Shown here: positions 8,853 to 19,500 of the stretch, in pieces | Position numbering within the stretch: the stretch's first letter is position 1 | Layout of the letters: each line of letters opens with the position of its first letter | Assembly: GCA_002005505.1 (NCBI GenBank) | Contig: KV908431.1 | Coordinates: forward strand, 225,001 to 252,500 | DNA length: 27,500 nt | Origin: Botryococcus braunii | Taxonomy: Eukaryota; Chlorophyta; Trebouxiophyceae | Reading direction: 5' to 3' | Made by a program: the position numbers and the translations under genes | The notes under the pieces: model-generated | Database searches by the model: none | Told to the model about the DNA's origin: nothing | Seen by the model: the letters and a program-made list of their open reading frames with translations, nothing else

Positions 8853-9359
8853 TAGGTCTCTTGAAAGGGTCATGTATTTGAGGTCCATGGCCTTGCTTTG
8901 TTTGGCCACCATGGCCTTGTTCGTTCCCCGCCCAACCCCTTAGGGGGTTAAGGCCTCCGGGATCCCCAGCAATGTTTGTGGTTTAGCTGAGCCTGTCAAT
9001 CTCGTATCAGTGTCATGGTATCGATAATCACCATATGGCCATAGTCGTAATCACCACATGGCCGTAGTCGAGTCGAGGTTCTACCACCCGCACGGGTCGG
9101 CCAAATTTGCTATACGGGTTACAGGTCCCGTACGGGATTTCGAGAGGCGTCGGGGTCACCCGTAGATTTCCGTCTCTCTTCAGCTGAAATGTACGGTTAC
9201 CACCCGGTCTGAGTTTGTGGAGTTTTACGAGTACCCGTATATTTTTAAAAGGAAAAGTGAAACATACCAGTCTCATGCTCAGGACTCCGATGTTTTTGTA
9301 GGGCGCTAAGTCAGCGCCGCTGACTCTGTTCTACGGGTACCAAATTCAGGACTCCCAGG
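8853..9359. other. Intergenic sequence with small repeats
   Basis: Contains a two-copy 23-bp direct repeat (9025-9047 and 9048-9070, core TAATCACCA-ATGGCC) and a 17-bp palindrome with 8-bp arms AGTCAGCG (9309-9325). No gene is supportable; an 82-codon minus-strand frame matches nothing I recognise. Confidence 0.6.
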
Positions 9360-9720
<361 letters not shown>

Positions 9721-10159
9721 CGCTCGCTCTTTTCTTGAGGGCTACAAGTGCTAAGTACTAAGCTTACACGTGCACGCTCTTCATGACTTCAATTGCCTTT
9801 GCACCATCATGATGTATACACATAGCCATGAATGTACATGTGATCTAGCCAGCTGTACTAACCAGGAACATGACCAACTTTTAACAGTACATGCATGACC
9901 AGCATGATAATTATAATGTACATGTTGCAACAAATTGGCTACATGATCCTGCGGGATGTAGCTAACAGGTAGCTTCCTGTGTCAGCAGTTGATACGTACG
10001 CGTTCTGGTTGTAGGCCTACATAGGTATACCGTCGACATCATCCAGGTCAATCCAATATTGGACCGCAGTTAGCTTCTGATCATGGTTGGGCTGCGCATG
10101 TACCATCCCCGTACACGGTTTTATCCAGAAATATCCTGATAGCTGAGACCGGAAATCTG
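9721..10159. other. Unassigned AT-richer intergenic sequence
   Basis: About 440 bp downstream of the BTB gene. It probably includes that gene's 3' untranslated region and polyadenylation site, but no specific signal can be fixed. Nothing else is recognisable. Confidence 0.5.
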
Positions 10160-11105
10160 CTAGCTTTCTGTCACATCTGGTAGATTGCTCATGATCCTCT
10201 TGAAAAGGTCGATCACTATCTGAGATCCAAAAAAGGAGCCCATTTCATTGCAGAAAGCCAGGTCAAGCTTTTGTAGTCGGTAATGAGCCCCCCAAAAGCC
10301 GCCCGGTAGATAGCCATCCAGTCTTCTTAGCAAGGCACTGAAACCAAAATTTGCTGCAAAGCACCACAGCGCAAAGCATGCGGTTTCATCCAGCTTTTTT
10401 GTAGAATACTTCCAAGCGATGGCTGCCTCCAAGGTTCCTGTTGAAGGTGACGTGAAGAACTCCTTGATCTGGTCGATGATATCTGCATGCGTGGCTTACA
10501 TACTCTTAGAAATTTATGGCTGTAAACAAACCGGGGATATGCATCTCAGTCGTCAATGCTAGCAGCACGTGCTCTGAATGATCTCTATAGTCCGGGCCCG
10601 TGGACGTGCTTCACATTGTTAAATGGCAAGGTCATATGTATTGATGGGATTCATTTAACTCAGGTTTAAGTTTCCCAAGTAGAAATACAAATACTTAATC
10701 GTTCAAAATTATCGTGCCTCCCCATACTTTTCGGACCGCACCTTTGCATTCGTACTTCTGAGCCATTTTGGCCAGAAGCATGATATCGCGTGTTCTCTCC
10801 AATTGCGCACTCCTCTCAAAATTCCGAAATTCAGAGTGCAATAACCTTGATTCGAGAAATAAATGGCGCCAGAAAACTTCCACCTCCTTGTCTGAGTCGT
10901 CCAAAGGAATTACAACGTTTAATGGGAGACCAGTCGCCCCACCGTACCAGCAGCTCAGCAAGTCTCGCAAAGATCTTGACTTGAGGGCAAGAACCCCTTT
11001 GATAGCGGGGAACCTGCGACCAGACGACGATACAAGGAAGCAATCGGAATATGGAACAGCGTCCGCTCCTCTAAAGCGGAGCTCCATGTCAATTCTGAAA
11101 TTCAT
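10160..11105 (-). CDS. BTB/POZ-domain protein, two coding exons
   Basis: A host gene visible only after splicing: exon 1 is 11105-10742 and exon 2 is 10482-10160, giving 228 codons. Exon 1 ends AAAG before GTGCGG; exon 2 begins after GCATGCAG. The junction rebuilds an Asp codon and turns a broken BTB tail into a continuous KYECK-D-IIDQIKEF helix, which supports the splice sites. The BTB fold spans about residues 18-130: a DCFLV strand, the FPAIKGVLALKS helix region, the VVIPL strand and the LLAKMAQKYECK helix. The usual His of the AHK motif is Ile here. The C-terminal 100 residues are helical and could be BACK-like, which is uncertain. BTB proteins typically dimerise or serve as Cullin-3 adaptors; no partner domain is visible. 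A second ATG at 11087 has a better initiation context than 11105, and an upstream exon is possible. The stop is TAG at 10162-10160. Confidence 0.7.
10483..10741 (-). other. Intron of the BTB-domain gene
   Basis: 259 bp with GT at its 5' end (10741-10740) and AG at its 3' end (10484-10483), phase 1. Reading through instead of splicing hits a TAA after a further 13 codons. The frame and the protein fold both support removal. Confidence 0.65.
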
Positions 11106-11208
11106 GTATATTCTGTATGCCTCTTGATTCAAAGAGTCTTGACTCTTCGTTCAGAAGTTTCTTTGCCCAAAAATCTGTGAATCGTTGCGTTCGACGCATT
11201 CCGATTTA
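11106..11208 (-). promoter_or_regulatory. Probable 5' region of the BTB-domain gene
   Basis: Lies directly upstream of the proposed start on the minus strand. The gene's frame stays open only a few codons upstream of ATG before a TGA. It contains an inverted repeat with AAGAGTC arms (11132-11147). No TATA box can be assigned with confidence. Confidence 0.35.
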
Positions 11209-11527
11209 TCGCGGATGCCTCGAACCTGTCGCGGATGCGTCGAACCTGAAGTTCACGTCCTGGTTCAAGACTCCGCGTCTGCCGGCCCGGCACTGCCGGG
11301 TCATGCACACCCTAGGCCGCGGGTATGTGAAGTATTTTCTCTACTTTGCCTCCGAATTTCGACCTCCTTATCCTAAGTGGCCGAAACCGCGTCAAGTAGG
11401 TCCGAGTCGCAAAGGTGGAGGCCGCCTTGGACCTACTTTACAATCTATCTTACCCTGAACGTGTCCTGTCGCGGATTCCTCGAACGGATGTGTCGCGGAC
11501 CGCGACTCGCGGTCCGACTCGCGGATG
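11209..11527. promoter_or_regulatory. TCGCGG repeat cluster upstream of the BTB gene
   Basis: TCGCGG occurs at 11209, 11229, 11469, 11493, 11507 and 11519, with TCGCGA at 11546. The first two are tandem 20-bp units sharing GATGC-TCGAACCTG; the third is followed by TTCCTCGAACGG. A palindrome with 9-bp arms GGACCGCGA spans 11497-11515. The CpG density and position 0.1-0.4 kb upstream of the gene suggest a promoter or factor-binding cluster. The function is inferred only from position and repetition. Confidence 0.5.
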
Positions 11528-11624
11528 TAATATTTCCTTGAATGTCGCGAATGCATCTAGAGAATTTGCAGGGGCTACAATTGATCCGGTACAGGAGATC
11601 AAATACCTTGGGTTAAACCTCACT

Positions 11625-11740
11625 GACATTCTTGTGCATTCTAAAAGTGGAAACCCATTGCGACATTCTTCCAATTTCAAAGTGCAGACCCATTGTGACA
11701 TTCTTAAGAGCTTGTGCATTCTGAAAGTGGAAACCCAACA
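11625..11740. repeat. Three-copy tandem repeat of about 36 bp
   Basis: GACATTCTT starts units at 11625, 11662 and 11697 (periods 37 and 35). The units share AAGTG-A-ACCCA; copies 1 and 3 share GTGCATTCT-AAAGTGGAAACCCA. A 156-codon plus-strand frame runs across it, but the repeat shows that its protein-like pattern is partly an artefact. Confidence 0.8.
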
Positions 11741-12105
11741 TTTTTACCGCAAACTGTTCCATCTTGTTGGACGTTATAGTCCGTCCTATAGGCACTGCTT
11801 TGCGGATTGCCTGGGCCATGACCCCGGCTTGCAAGCAATTGCTCCACAGCACTCCCTATGCAAGGAGATGCTCATCAAAGGATGATGGCAAATCAACGTG
11901 CAATGATTGACTTCACCTGGTCCCTACCATCAACGCCCTTTCCCATGCCTGTCCGAAAGTTTGAGAAAAACCAGGGGCCCAAAAAAAGCGGAAGGGGGGG
12001 GGGGGCTTATGGGGGAAATAAGACAGAGCAATTCTCGCATTTGTGCTGCTGCCAAGTAGAAGAGCCACCCCTGGTGTAAAATTCTGCACCTTTGTTTCAG
12101 CTGAG

Positions 12106-12107
<2 letters not shown>
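11741..12107. other. Unassigned sequence
   Basis: No recognisable gene or RNA. A G run (11994-12006) lies in it. The sequence leads into the large microsatellite. Confidence 0.5.
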
Positions 12108-12564
<457 letters not shown>

Positions 12565-12622
12565 TGAACCCGAATTGCAAGTATGACTACTTGTATGAAT
12601 GGCGGCTCCACCCAGAAGGTTC

Positions 12623-12720
12623 GGGTTGGTGTCGATCTGTCGGTGTCTGCCATCTAGGGGTCGTTACGGTACTCTGTCGGTGTCTATAGGTAGCTACCAT
12701 CCAGGGTTCGACACGAACCC
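12623..12720. repeat. Inverted repeat enclosing a 12-bp direct repeat
   Basis: GGGTTGGTGTCGA (12623-12635) is complementary to TCGACACGAACCC (12708-12720) with one mismatch. Between them CTGTCGGTGTCT occurs twice (about 12637 and 12674). This could be a relic of a small foldback element; no target duplication was found. Confidence 0.7.
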
Positions 12721-12894
12721 GGGTTGGAACGGTCTACACGTAGCCAAGCCCCGATGTATGTTCACCACTACGAAGTACACAAGGAGACCGTTAACGCTAA
12801 CGTTACACATCTGGCGGGGCACGGGCTGGAAGGACGCATTGTGGGGCAACTGCTTTTCAAGCATCCACAGCATGAAACGACCAACTGCGTGGAA

Positions 12895-13140
12895 TAATTC
12901 CATGCAAAGACAGACCCACTGCATGGAAAGACCCACCGTTTAAGGGACGGACTCACAGCTGCATGGACGGAACCACTGCTTGAAGGCCGTAGTGCATGGA
13001 AGGACGTCCCACTGCTGCATGGTCGGACCCAATCTACATGAACAACTTTCCCACGTGGGTGAGTGCACTCTGCATGGATGGTCGATCTACTGCTGCAGGG
13101 TCGGACCCGATCTACAGGAACAACTTTCCCGCAAGGGTCC
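12895..13140. repeat. GCATGGA-type minisatellite with a 78-bp period duplication
   Basis: Two roughly 50-bp units (13011-13060 and 13089-13138) share ACTGCTGCA-GGTCGGACCC, ATCTACA-GAACAACTTTCCC and GGGT at about 86 percent by eye. Shorter GCATGGA-GGA and GCATGGAAAGACC pieces recur upstream from 12900. Unrelated to the flanking elements. Confidence 0.8.
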
Positions 13141-13998
13141 ATTGGCCTTGGCTTGGCCGGACGTCGCCATGCAAGGAGCATTGCAAGATCAGTGCACAGA
13201 CACGTGTCTCATTACATGCGACAGCTGGTAACATTAATGCTAGGAATGATTTTCAACGCCGATTAAGTTCTAGCAATGATCCGTTCTAGAGAATAACATT
13301 CTCGCAGCTCAGCGGACACTACCTTGGGGTCGTCCATTTAAAATGCACTATTTCGAAAATCTCCATACGCCCACTTCAGTACAAGCTCCCTGCGCACTAT
13401 GACACAAACACCGCCTCGATAGACAACTGCTTGATCTAAAACTCAAGGGGCCCCACACACATCACCAGGGAATGAAAAAAACACTAACCCACCCAAGAAT
13501 GAACGTCCTCCACAAGCTGTTATCCAATTCGAATCGAATTTCTTAATTCACTCAGCCCAACCCCCCCCCCCCCAAAAAAAACCCCCAAAAAGGGCAAAAA
13601 GAGGGAAAAAAAGAAAAAAGAAAATGGAGACACCCTGGGCAACACGCAGGAAAGAGGGTCCGCCGTCAGCAGTGTAATTTTTAGTGGCATAATTCTGCCA
13701 AAATGGCAGAATCAATTGGATTGAGGAGGTCAGGTGACAGAGATTATGGATTTTCCGAGTGCCGCTTGCGCCATTTGTGGCAGCGTAATAGAAATGCGGA
13801 TGGCCCGATTCCGTCACCGGTGGCAGAGGGGAAATTAAATTGAACACAGCTACAACTGCCACGCTGGCTGAATGAAATGTAATTGGTGGTCGACAAATCT
13901 GCCACCCTAGCAATCCGAGGAAGCCACCAAGTACTCCAGCAGTGCATCCAGGCCCCGGCGGCAGAGGGCAAAGGGCAGGGCAAAGGGCAGACTGGCTC
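13141..13998. other. Unassigned intergenic sequence left of the first gypsy element
   Basis: Contains an AC/AG low-complexity block (13560-13625), a palindrome with 9-bp arms ATTCTGCCA around AAA (13692-13712) and GGGCAAAGGGCAG repeats at about 13967-13990. A 170-codon minus-strand frame covers 13548-14060, but it starts inside the retrotransposon LTR and crosses the low-complexity block, so it is not a credible gene. Confidence 0.5.
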
Positions 13999-14003
13999 GC
14001 CAG
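13999..14003. repeat. Target-site duplication (left) of gypsy element 1
   Basis: GCCAG abutting the LTR; repeated at 20767-20771 directly after the other LTR. Confidence 0.92.
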
Positions 14004-14271
14004 TGTAAGTACTGGAAGCAAGTAAGAGAGAGAGAAGAGCTTGAGACACAGGCGAGACACAGGTGGATCAATCGCTTGTTACATGAATATCATTATATGT
14101 CTCCGTCTTCCGTCGTCCTTCCCTCCTAGCACCGACCTGGTCCCTGCCTAGGGGCGCGAACAATGAGGGTACCTTCCGGTACAACCAGCTATCAATATTC
14201 CCGCCACTGCATGTGACGGCTTCGAGATATTATCTAAGGCTGGTTTAGTAATATGGAAGGAGACCGTTACA
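14004..14271 (-). repeat. Gypsy element 1, 3' LTR
   Basis: 268 bp, matching 20499-20766 by eye. Plus-strand ends are TGTAAGTACTGG and ACCGTTACA. It includes a short GA tract, a doubled GAGACACAGG and a GTACC-TTCC-GGTAC inverted repeat. Confidence 0.96.
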
Positions 14272-14284
14272 TCTCCCCCCCCCT
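14272..14284 (-). promoter_or_regulatory. Gypsy element 1 polypurine tract
   Basis: In the sense strand a run of ten G residues followed by AGA directly abuts the 3' LTR. It is the expected plus-strand primer. Confidence 0.85.
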
Positions 14285-14954
14285 AAAATGCGACCCCCTT
14301 CAAGAAATATCATAGGCGTAGGACACCAAGTGGCAACTAGAGAGGAAGGATTAGGTAAGCTCAAGGAGTAAGTCAATCAATTCAATTTATATCTTTCTTC
14401 TTCTTCAATCAAATTTCTACTGCTACCGTCCTCCACGTCCCATACCGTGGATTCAGGTGCAAGTGTCTGCGAAATGCCAGAAAATAAGCCCAAATTCAGG
14501 GCTATCAGATATACTGGGATCTCCATCTACCGGAATTCCCGAAATTCCCAAGGCTGCAGACCGTTGATCAGGCGGTCGCCCAGAAAACTTCGCGGTAAAT
14601 ATCGACCCCCCAATGTCCTCGTCACTACGAAGGACCGCACTTGCCCCGGGCGCCACTTGGGCGGTGGGCGTGCAAGGGCAGCTGGCCAGGCTGCCGCTTA
14701 AAGCGCGTCATCGACGGAGCTTTCTTGGAAGTCAAGGCGTCCCCTGAACTTCCCAAAACAATGTCACGTGAGCAACCAAAGAACTTCCCCATAAAAGTCC
14801 AATGGTATCACGTGACGACCCATGTGACCCCCCCATAAGGGCCCCATGGTTAGTAGAGCAACTGAGCCCAAGTTTTGGCTAAGTCCCCCAGTTCACCCAG
14901 GAGAGACTTGTGCCAGCCCACCTCTTGCACCGCCAGCCCCCCTTCCCTGACAAG
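14285..14954 (-). other. Gypsy element 1, 3' non-coding region
   Basis: About 670 bp between the integrase stop codon and the polypurine tract. Short frames on either strand have no recognisable content. Nothing else is visible in it. Confidence 0.6.
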
Positions 14955-16484
14955 TCAGAGACTGTGGGTAGACTTGTAGACGGAGAGGGGGCCGTCACAC
15001 GTCCCCACCAGGTTGCTTTCGGGTTCCCATGAGTTGTAAGTGGGGTCATATCCCTCCCACTTGATGAGATACTTGTACAAAGGTTTGCCCTTGCGAGAGC
15101 CGGTTCTCTGGTGTGCCAGAATGCTTTCCACAATATAATTGATTTCTCCATCTATCACGATGGGCAAAGGAGGGGGTTTCCGTCGACCTTGTACATACTT
15201 TCTTAATGAAGATACATGTACGACATTATGCCACTTCAGGTGAGGTGGAAAATCCAGTTTGAATGCAACTTCATTGACGACTTTCAACACTTTGAAAGGG
15301 CCCACCCATTTGGGTAAAAGTTTTCGGCAGAGTGTTGTTTTCAGTCCTGCGTTCTTGGTGGAATACAGAACTTGGTCACCTTCCTTTAAGTCCAGTTGTT
15401 TCCTGCCCTTGTCATAATACTTTTTCTGAGCTTCTTGTGCCACTTTGATATTATTTTTTGCCTCTTCCCAAGCTGAATGACGGTTTACAGCAGCTTGAAG
15501 CGTTAATGTGGCATCATGCAAGTGCACGTTCATGGGCCCAGAAGACATTTTGGCAGATGACAAGTTGGGGTTGGGCAGGGCTGGTGGGTTATCACTGATA
15601 GGAGGGGAAGGTAAGTGACATGCAAGGGACTCAGAGACTCGTGGGTGTCTGCCGAAATTCAAAAAGAAGGGGGTGGACTTCACCGACTCTTGGAATGCAT
15701 TGTTAATGGCCAGCTGTGCAGCAGGGATGAATTGATCCCAGTCCGAACCACGTGGGTTAACAAAATGCCTAAGCATGTCCTCCACTACTCTGTTCATTCG
15801 TTCTATTTGGCCATCCGTTTGAGGATGGTATGGGGATGACATGCACTGTTTCACTCCCATCTGCAAGCACCATGCTTGGAACCATTGTGATGTGAAACGG
15901 GGGTCTCTGTCAGAAATGAGGGTTTCTGGAACCCCAAATATACTAAAAACATGCGTCAATAAAAGCTGCGCAACATCTTGCGCCGTGCAGTGAAAGTCAC
16001 ATGGAATAAGTCTGCACATCTTTGTGAGGCGATCCACCACCACCAGCAAGGCATTGTGCCCCTCATTGGTGGGTGGGAGACATGTTATAAAATCAAAAGA
16101 AAGAGAATCAAAGGGCTTATCTGGTATAGGGAGTGGCTGAAGTAGCCCCTTCTGACCAGGTGCATCTGGCTTGTTGCGTTGGCAAGAGTCACATCTCTTG
16201 ATGAAGCGCCTGACCTCCCCAAGCATCCCTGGCCAGGTAAAATGCCTTCTTATGATTTCAGCAGTTCGTTTGGCCCCCATATGTCCATAGGAAGGGGTAT
16301 CGTGGAAGGCAGAGATGAGAGCCTCTCTCAGTTTTGAGTTGGAAGGCACCAGGATGCGTTCGTGTCCTTGTGCAACCTTTTTCCAATAAAATCCATCATG
16401 AAACTTCAAATCTTCAACAAAAATATTCAAAGAAAACTTAGGGTCTGCTTCATATGCGAGTTTGAGTTGGTTTAGCAGAGGAGG
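14955..16484 (-). pseudogene. Gypsy element 1 integrase and chromodomain, cut off from upstream pol
   Basis: An open frame of about 510 codons, downstream of a TGA at 16487-16485 and in the -1 frame relative to the gag-RT-RH reading frame. Numbering from the TTG at 16430: the zinc-binding H-H-C-C module ends in C80 and C83, and the DD35E triad is D113, D174, E210. A GPF module (LLPKWVGPF) lies at about 371-380 and a chromodomain (YLIKWEGY, W468EP) at about 430-475. There is no ATG start at its beginning, so it can only be made as part of a longer polyprotein. Catalytic residues are intact. The same frame is open upstream of the TGA from 16706 to 16488 with a natural-looking translation, so the TGA probably is a point mutation in otherwise real coding sequence. 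Confidence 0.85.
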
Positions 16485-16570
16485 TCATGGGAGGTCCTGG
16501 TCAGGGGGAAAAGGTTGTCTGTGGGAATGAGTTATTCCGACAGGGCACTTTTCAATGTCACTTGACATAT

Positions 16571-19500
16571 TTACATCGGAATCAAGCGAAACACTTTCAG
16601 GAACAGCCGTCTGGGTTGGGGACTCGGGCGGCAGATCCGTTGCGTGCAGGTCACGGACGGAACTAGGGCCGGGGACAGAAATTGCACAATCCGCGTTGGA
16701 ATGAACTTATATTTATTAATAATTAATAATGGCGCCGTCTCGGTGGCGCTCGGTGCTTCCCGTGGGTGTCTGTCCGGTGCCGGCTCCGAGGCTGCTGCTG
16801 CACGGTTGCGGGCCCGTGTCATAGCAGCCAGGGTGTGTTCCTGCACTTGCTGTAAGAGGTTTGAGCACCTTGACAATGGATCAGCAATGTTCGTGTGCCC
16901 GGGTTCATATTTCCAAGTGAAATGAAATCTCTGAAGGGTTTCATACCACCTGGCCTGCCTCCTACTAAGCACTGGTGTGCCTTTGAAGAATGTGTTTGGG
17001 TGATGATCTGTAATAATTGTTAATCCTTCACAACCTTCCAAATAATGTCTCCATGTTTTTAACGCATAAATTGTGGCACAGAGCTCTTGCTCAGACACAG
17101 AATAATTGAGTTCAGCACTAGAAAATCGCTTGGATAGATAGGCAATTGGTTTACTATTTTGCATTAAGACAGCTCCCATCCCATATCCCGATGCATCAGT
17201 AACTAACGTATAAGGAAGGGAGGGATCAGGCGCCTGAAGTACTGGCGCTTCTGTGAGTGCTGCCTTAAGCCCTTCAAACCCCTCTTGGCATGCTGCAGTC
17301 CACTTGAATGAGACGTCCTTCTTGGTGAGGTGAATCAGTGGCAAGGCCAGTGCTGTAAATCCCTGCACAAAACGTCTGAAAAAATTGCAGAGCCCCAGAA
17401 AGGCTCTAACGTCAGTCAATGAAGTTGGGGTAGCCCAAGCTTGCACTGCAGCCACTTTTGCTGGGTCAGGTTTGATCCCCTCTGGCCCCACATAAAACCC
17501 CAAAAACAGTGTCCATGTCTCCATGAAGGAACATTTTGACAGTTTCAAATAAAACCGATTGTCTCGCAATAACTGCATGACAAGTTTCAAGTGTTGCAGG
17601 TGCTCCTCTTTAGTTTTACTGTAAATCATGATATCATCTAAATATATCACGACAAACTTGTGCAAGTACTTAGCAAATACCTTATTCATTGCAGTTTGAA
17701 AAGTCGCAGGAGCATTAGAAAGTCCAAATGGTAAGACTTTAAACTGGAACTGCCCCATGTGTGTTTTGAAGGATGTTTTTGGGACATCCTGATCAGAAAT
17801 TCTAAGTTGATGATACCCACTATGTAAATCTAAAGACGTGAAGTACTTAGCACCCGCAAGTTCATCCAATGTTTCATCTAAGCGGGGGATCGGAGCATTG
17901 TTTTTTATTGTTGCAGCGTTCAACCTCCTATAATCAACAACCATTCTAAAAGAACCATCTTTCTTTTCGACAAGTAATACAGGTGCAGAAAATGGGTTTG
18001 TACTCTCCTCAATTAGCCCCAAAGCCAACAGCTGTCCAATTGTTGCTTCAATCGCTTGCTTCTCCTTTGGAGAGTGGCGTGGCAAGTAGCCAGGTTTTAT
18101 TGGGATCGTTGGGTCCAAATCAATTACATGTTGCGTCCCTCTGTATGGAGGTAACCCTGCAGGTAAACTCTCATGAAACAAGTCCTGATACTCAGTCAGT
18201 ATCTCGGCCACCAAGGGGTTAGCCGACGCAAGCCTTTGGCTCAAGTCTGCAGAACCATTTAACTGTAATGAACACAACACGGCATGGAGCGTCTGATTTG
18301 AATCTAAATGTTCTTCAACAGCTTGAAATTCTACTTTGGTTTTCCCAATGCTTAATGAAATCGAACCATCCATAAAGTCGAGTTTGGCTCCCATAGTTGT
18401 CAACCAATCTCTTCCCAAATACAAAACGTCCCCCGGTAGATCAGCAACAACACATTGGGCTTTTAAATTATGTCCATTAAGTGTGAAAGGGCACTGATAT
18501 ATGCCATAAACATAAAGGCGATGCCCGTCTGCAACTGAAGCAGAGGTGCTCTTATCCGTTGCGCCCAAGCAAACTCCCGCTGCTCGCGCCAAGTGGCTTG
18601 GTAGAAATGATGTTGATGCTTGAGTGTCAAGTTTGACCGTTATGAGTTGGCCTGCAACATAGCCCGAAGCTGACATATCAAAAGCAGGTTCGTGTTTCGA
18701 CCCAAACACGCGAGAAAATTGGGAGTTATCGCCCATACCTACGAATTGGTTTTGTTCGTTGAGAGTTCTTTGAAACTCTTGCTTACTCGTGTGGGGATCT
18801 AAGATAGATTTCCGCAGCCCGCTCGAGTAGGGTAAGTTACACGAACCTTCAAACTCGGAGGCGAGTTCAGTGGAGTTAAGTTGCTCCAATCGTGCATTGA
18901 AATCACAAAGTGAAGTCACCTTGTTATCCATTACGAAGTCAAAAGCCGTACGGCGACGTTTGTTGCTGTCCTGGTTGCTATTGGCGAAGTTGCCATGATT
19001 GTTGGGTGTTGTTGGTCCTCTTGCGTCGCTCGAACGCTGCCAAGAGCGATTGTTGTTGTAGCCCCCACGATAGTGGTAGGCATCACCCCGATTAGCGGAG
19101 GAGCCACGAGGAGTGTAACCTCCCCGAGAGTTTGAGCCAAAACGCCCTGCACTCATCCGTGAGTCCTTGGCCTTAATGGTGTTGTTGTTGGGATGCTCTA
19201 GGCCAAATCTTGAAGTGCGTAATGCACGGAGTACATCGGTTAGTTTCACCTGCTGGGAAAAATCAAACTTGGCAGTCAGCATGGCGCACATGCGCCCAGG
19301 TAACACATTATACAAATGTTTAATGTGGTCTTCGTCAGACCTCCGAGATCCCAGCTTTGTGGCCAAAGACTGGAAAGCGTGGCAGAACGCCATAAGCCCG
19401 CCCTTATTCTCAAAATCTTTATAAGTAAGGGAGTCAATATGTTCTCCCAAGTACACTGCGTTGTGCGAGAGATCCACAAACGCATTTTCCAGTAGAGAAC

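Noticed and set aside
11415..11885. 156-codon plus-strand frame with a phrase like EIKYLGLNLTD, reminiscent of LINE reverse transcriptase ends
   Set aside because: Much of it is a three-copy tandem repeat, no catalytic RT motif is present, and the start overlaps the TCGCGG cluster. A decayed LINE fragment is possible but unsupported.
13548..14060. 170-codon minus-strand frame
   Set aside because: It starts inside the gypsy LTR, crosses the target duplication and ends in a homopolymer-rich block, so its openness is accidental.
16571..16706. Programmed -1 frameshift site between RNase H and integrase in gypsy element 1
   Set aside because: I read the overlap codon by codon and found no X-XXY-YYZ heptamer in the right phase; an indel is simpler.
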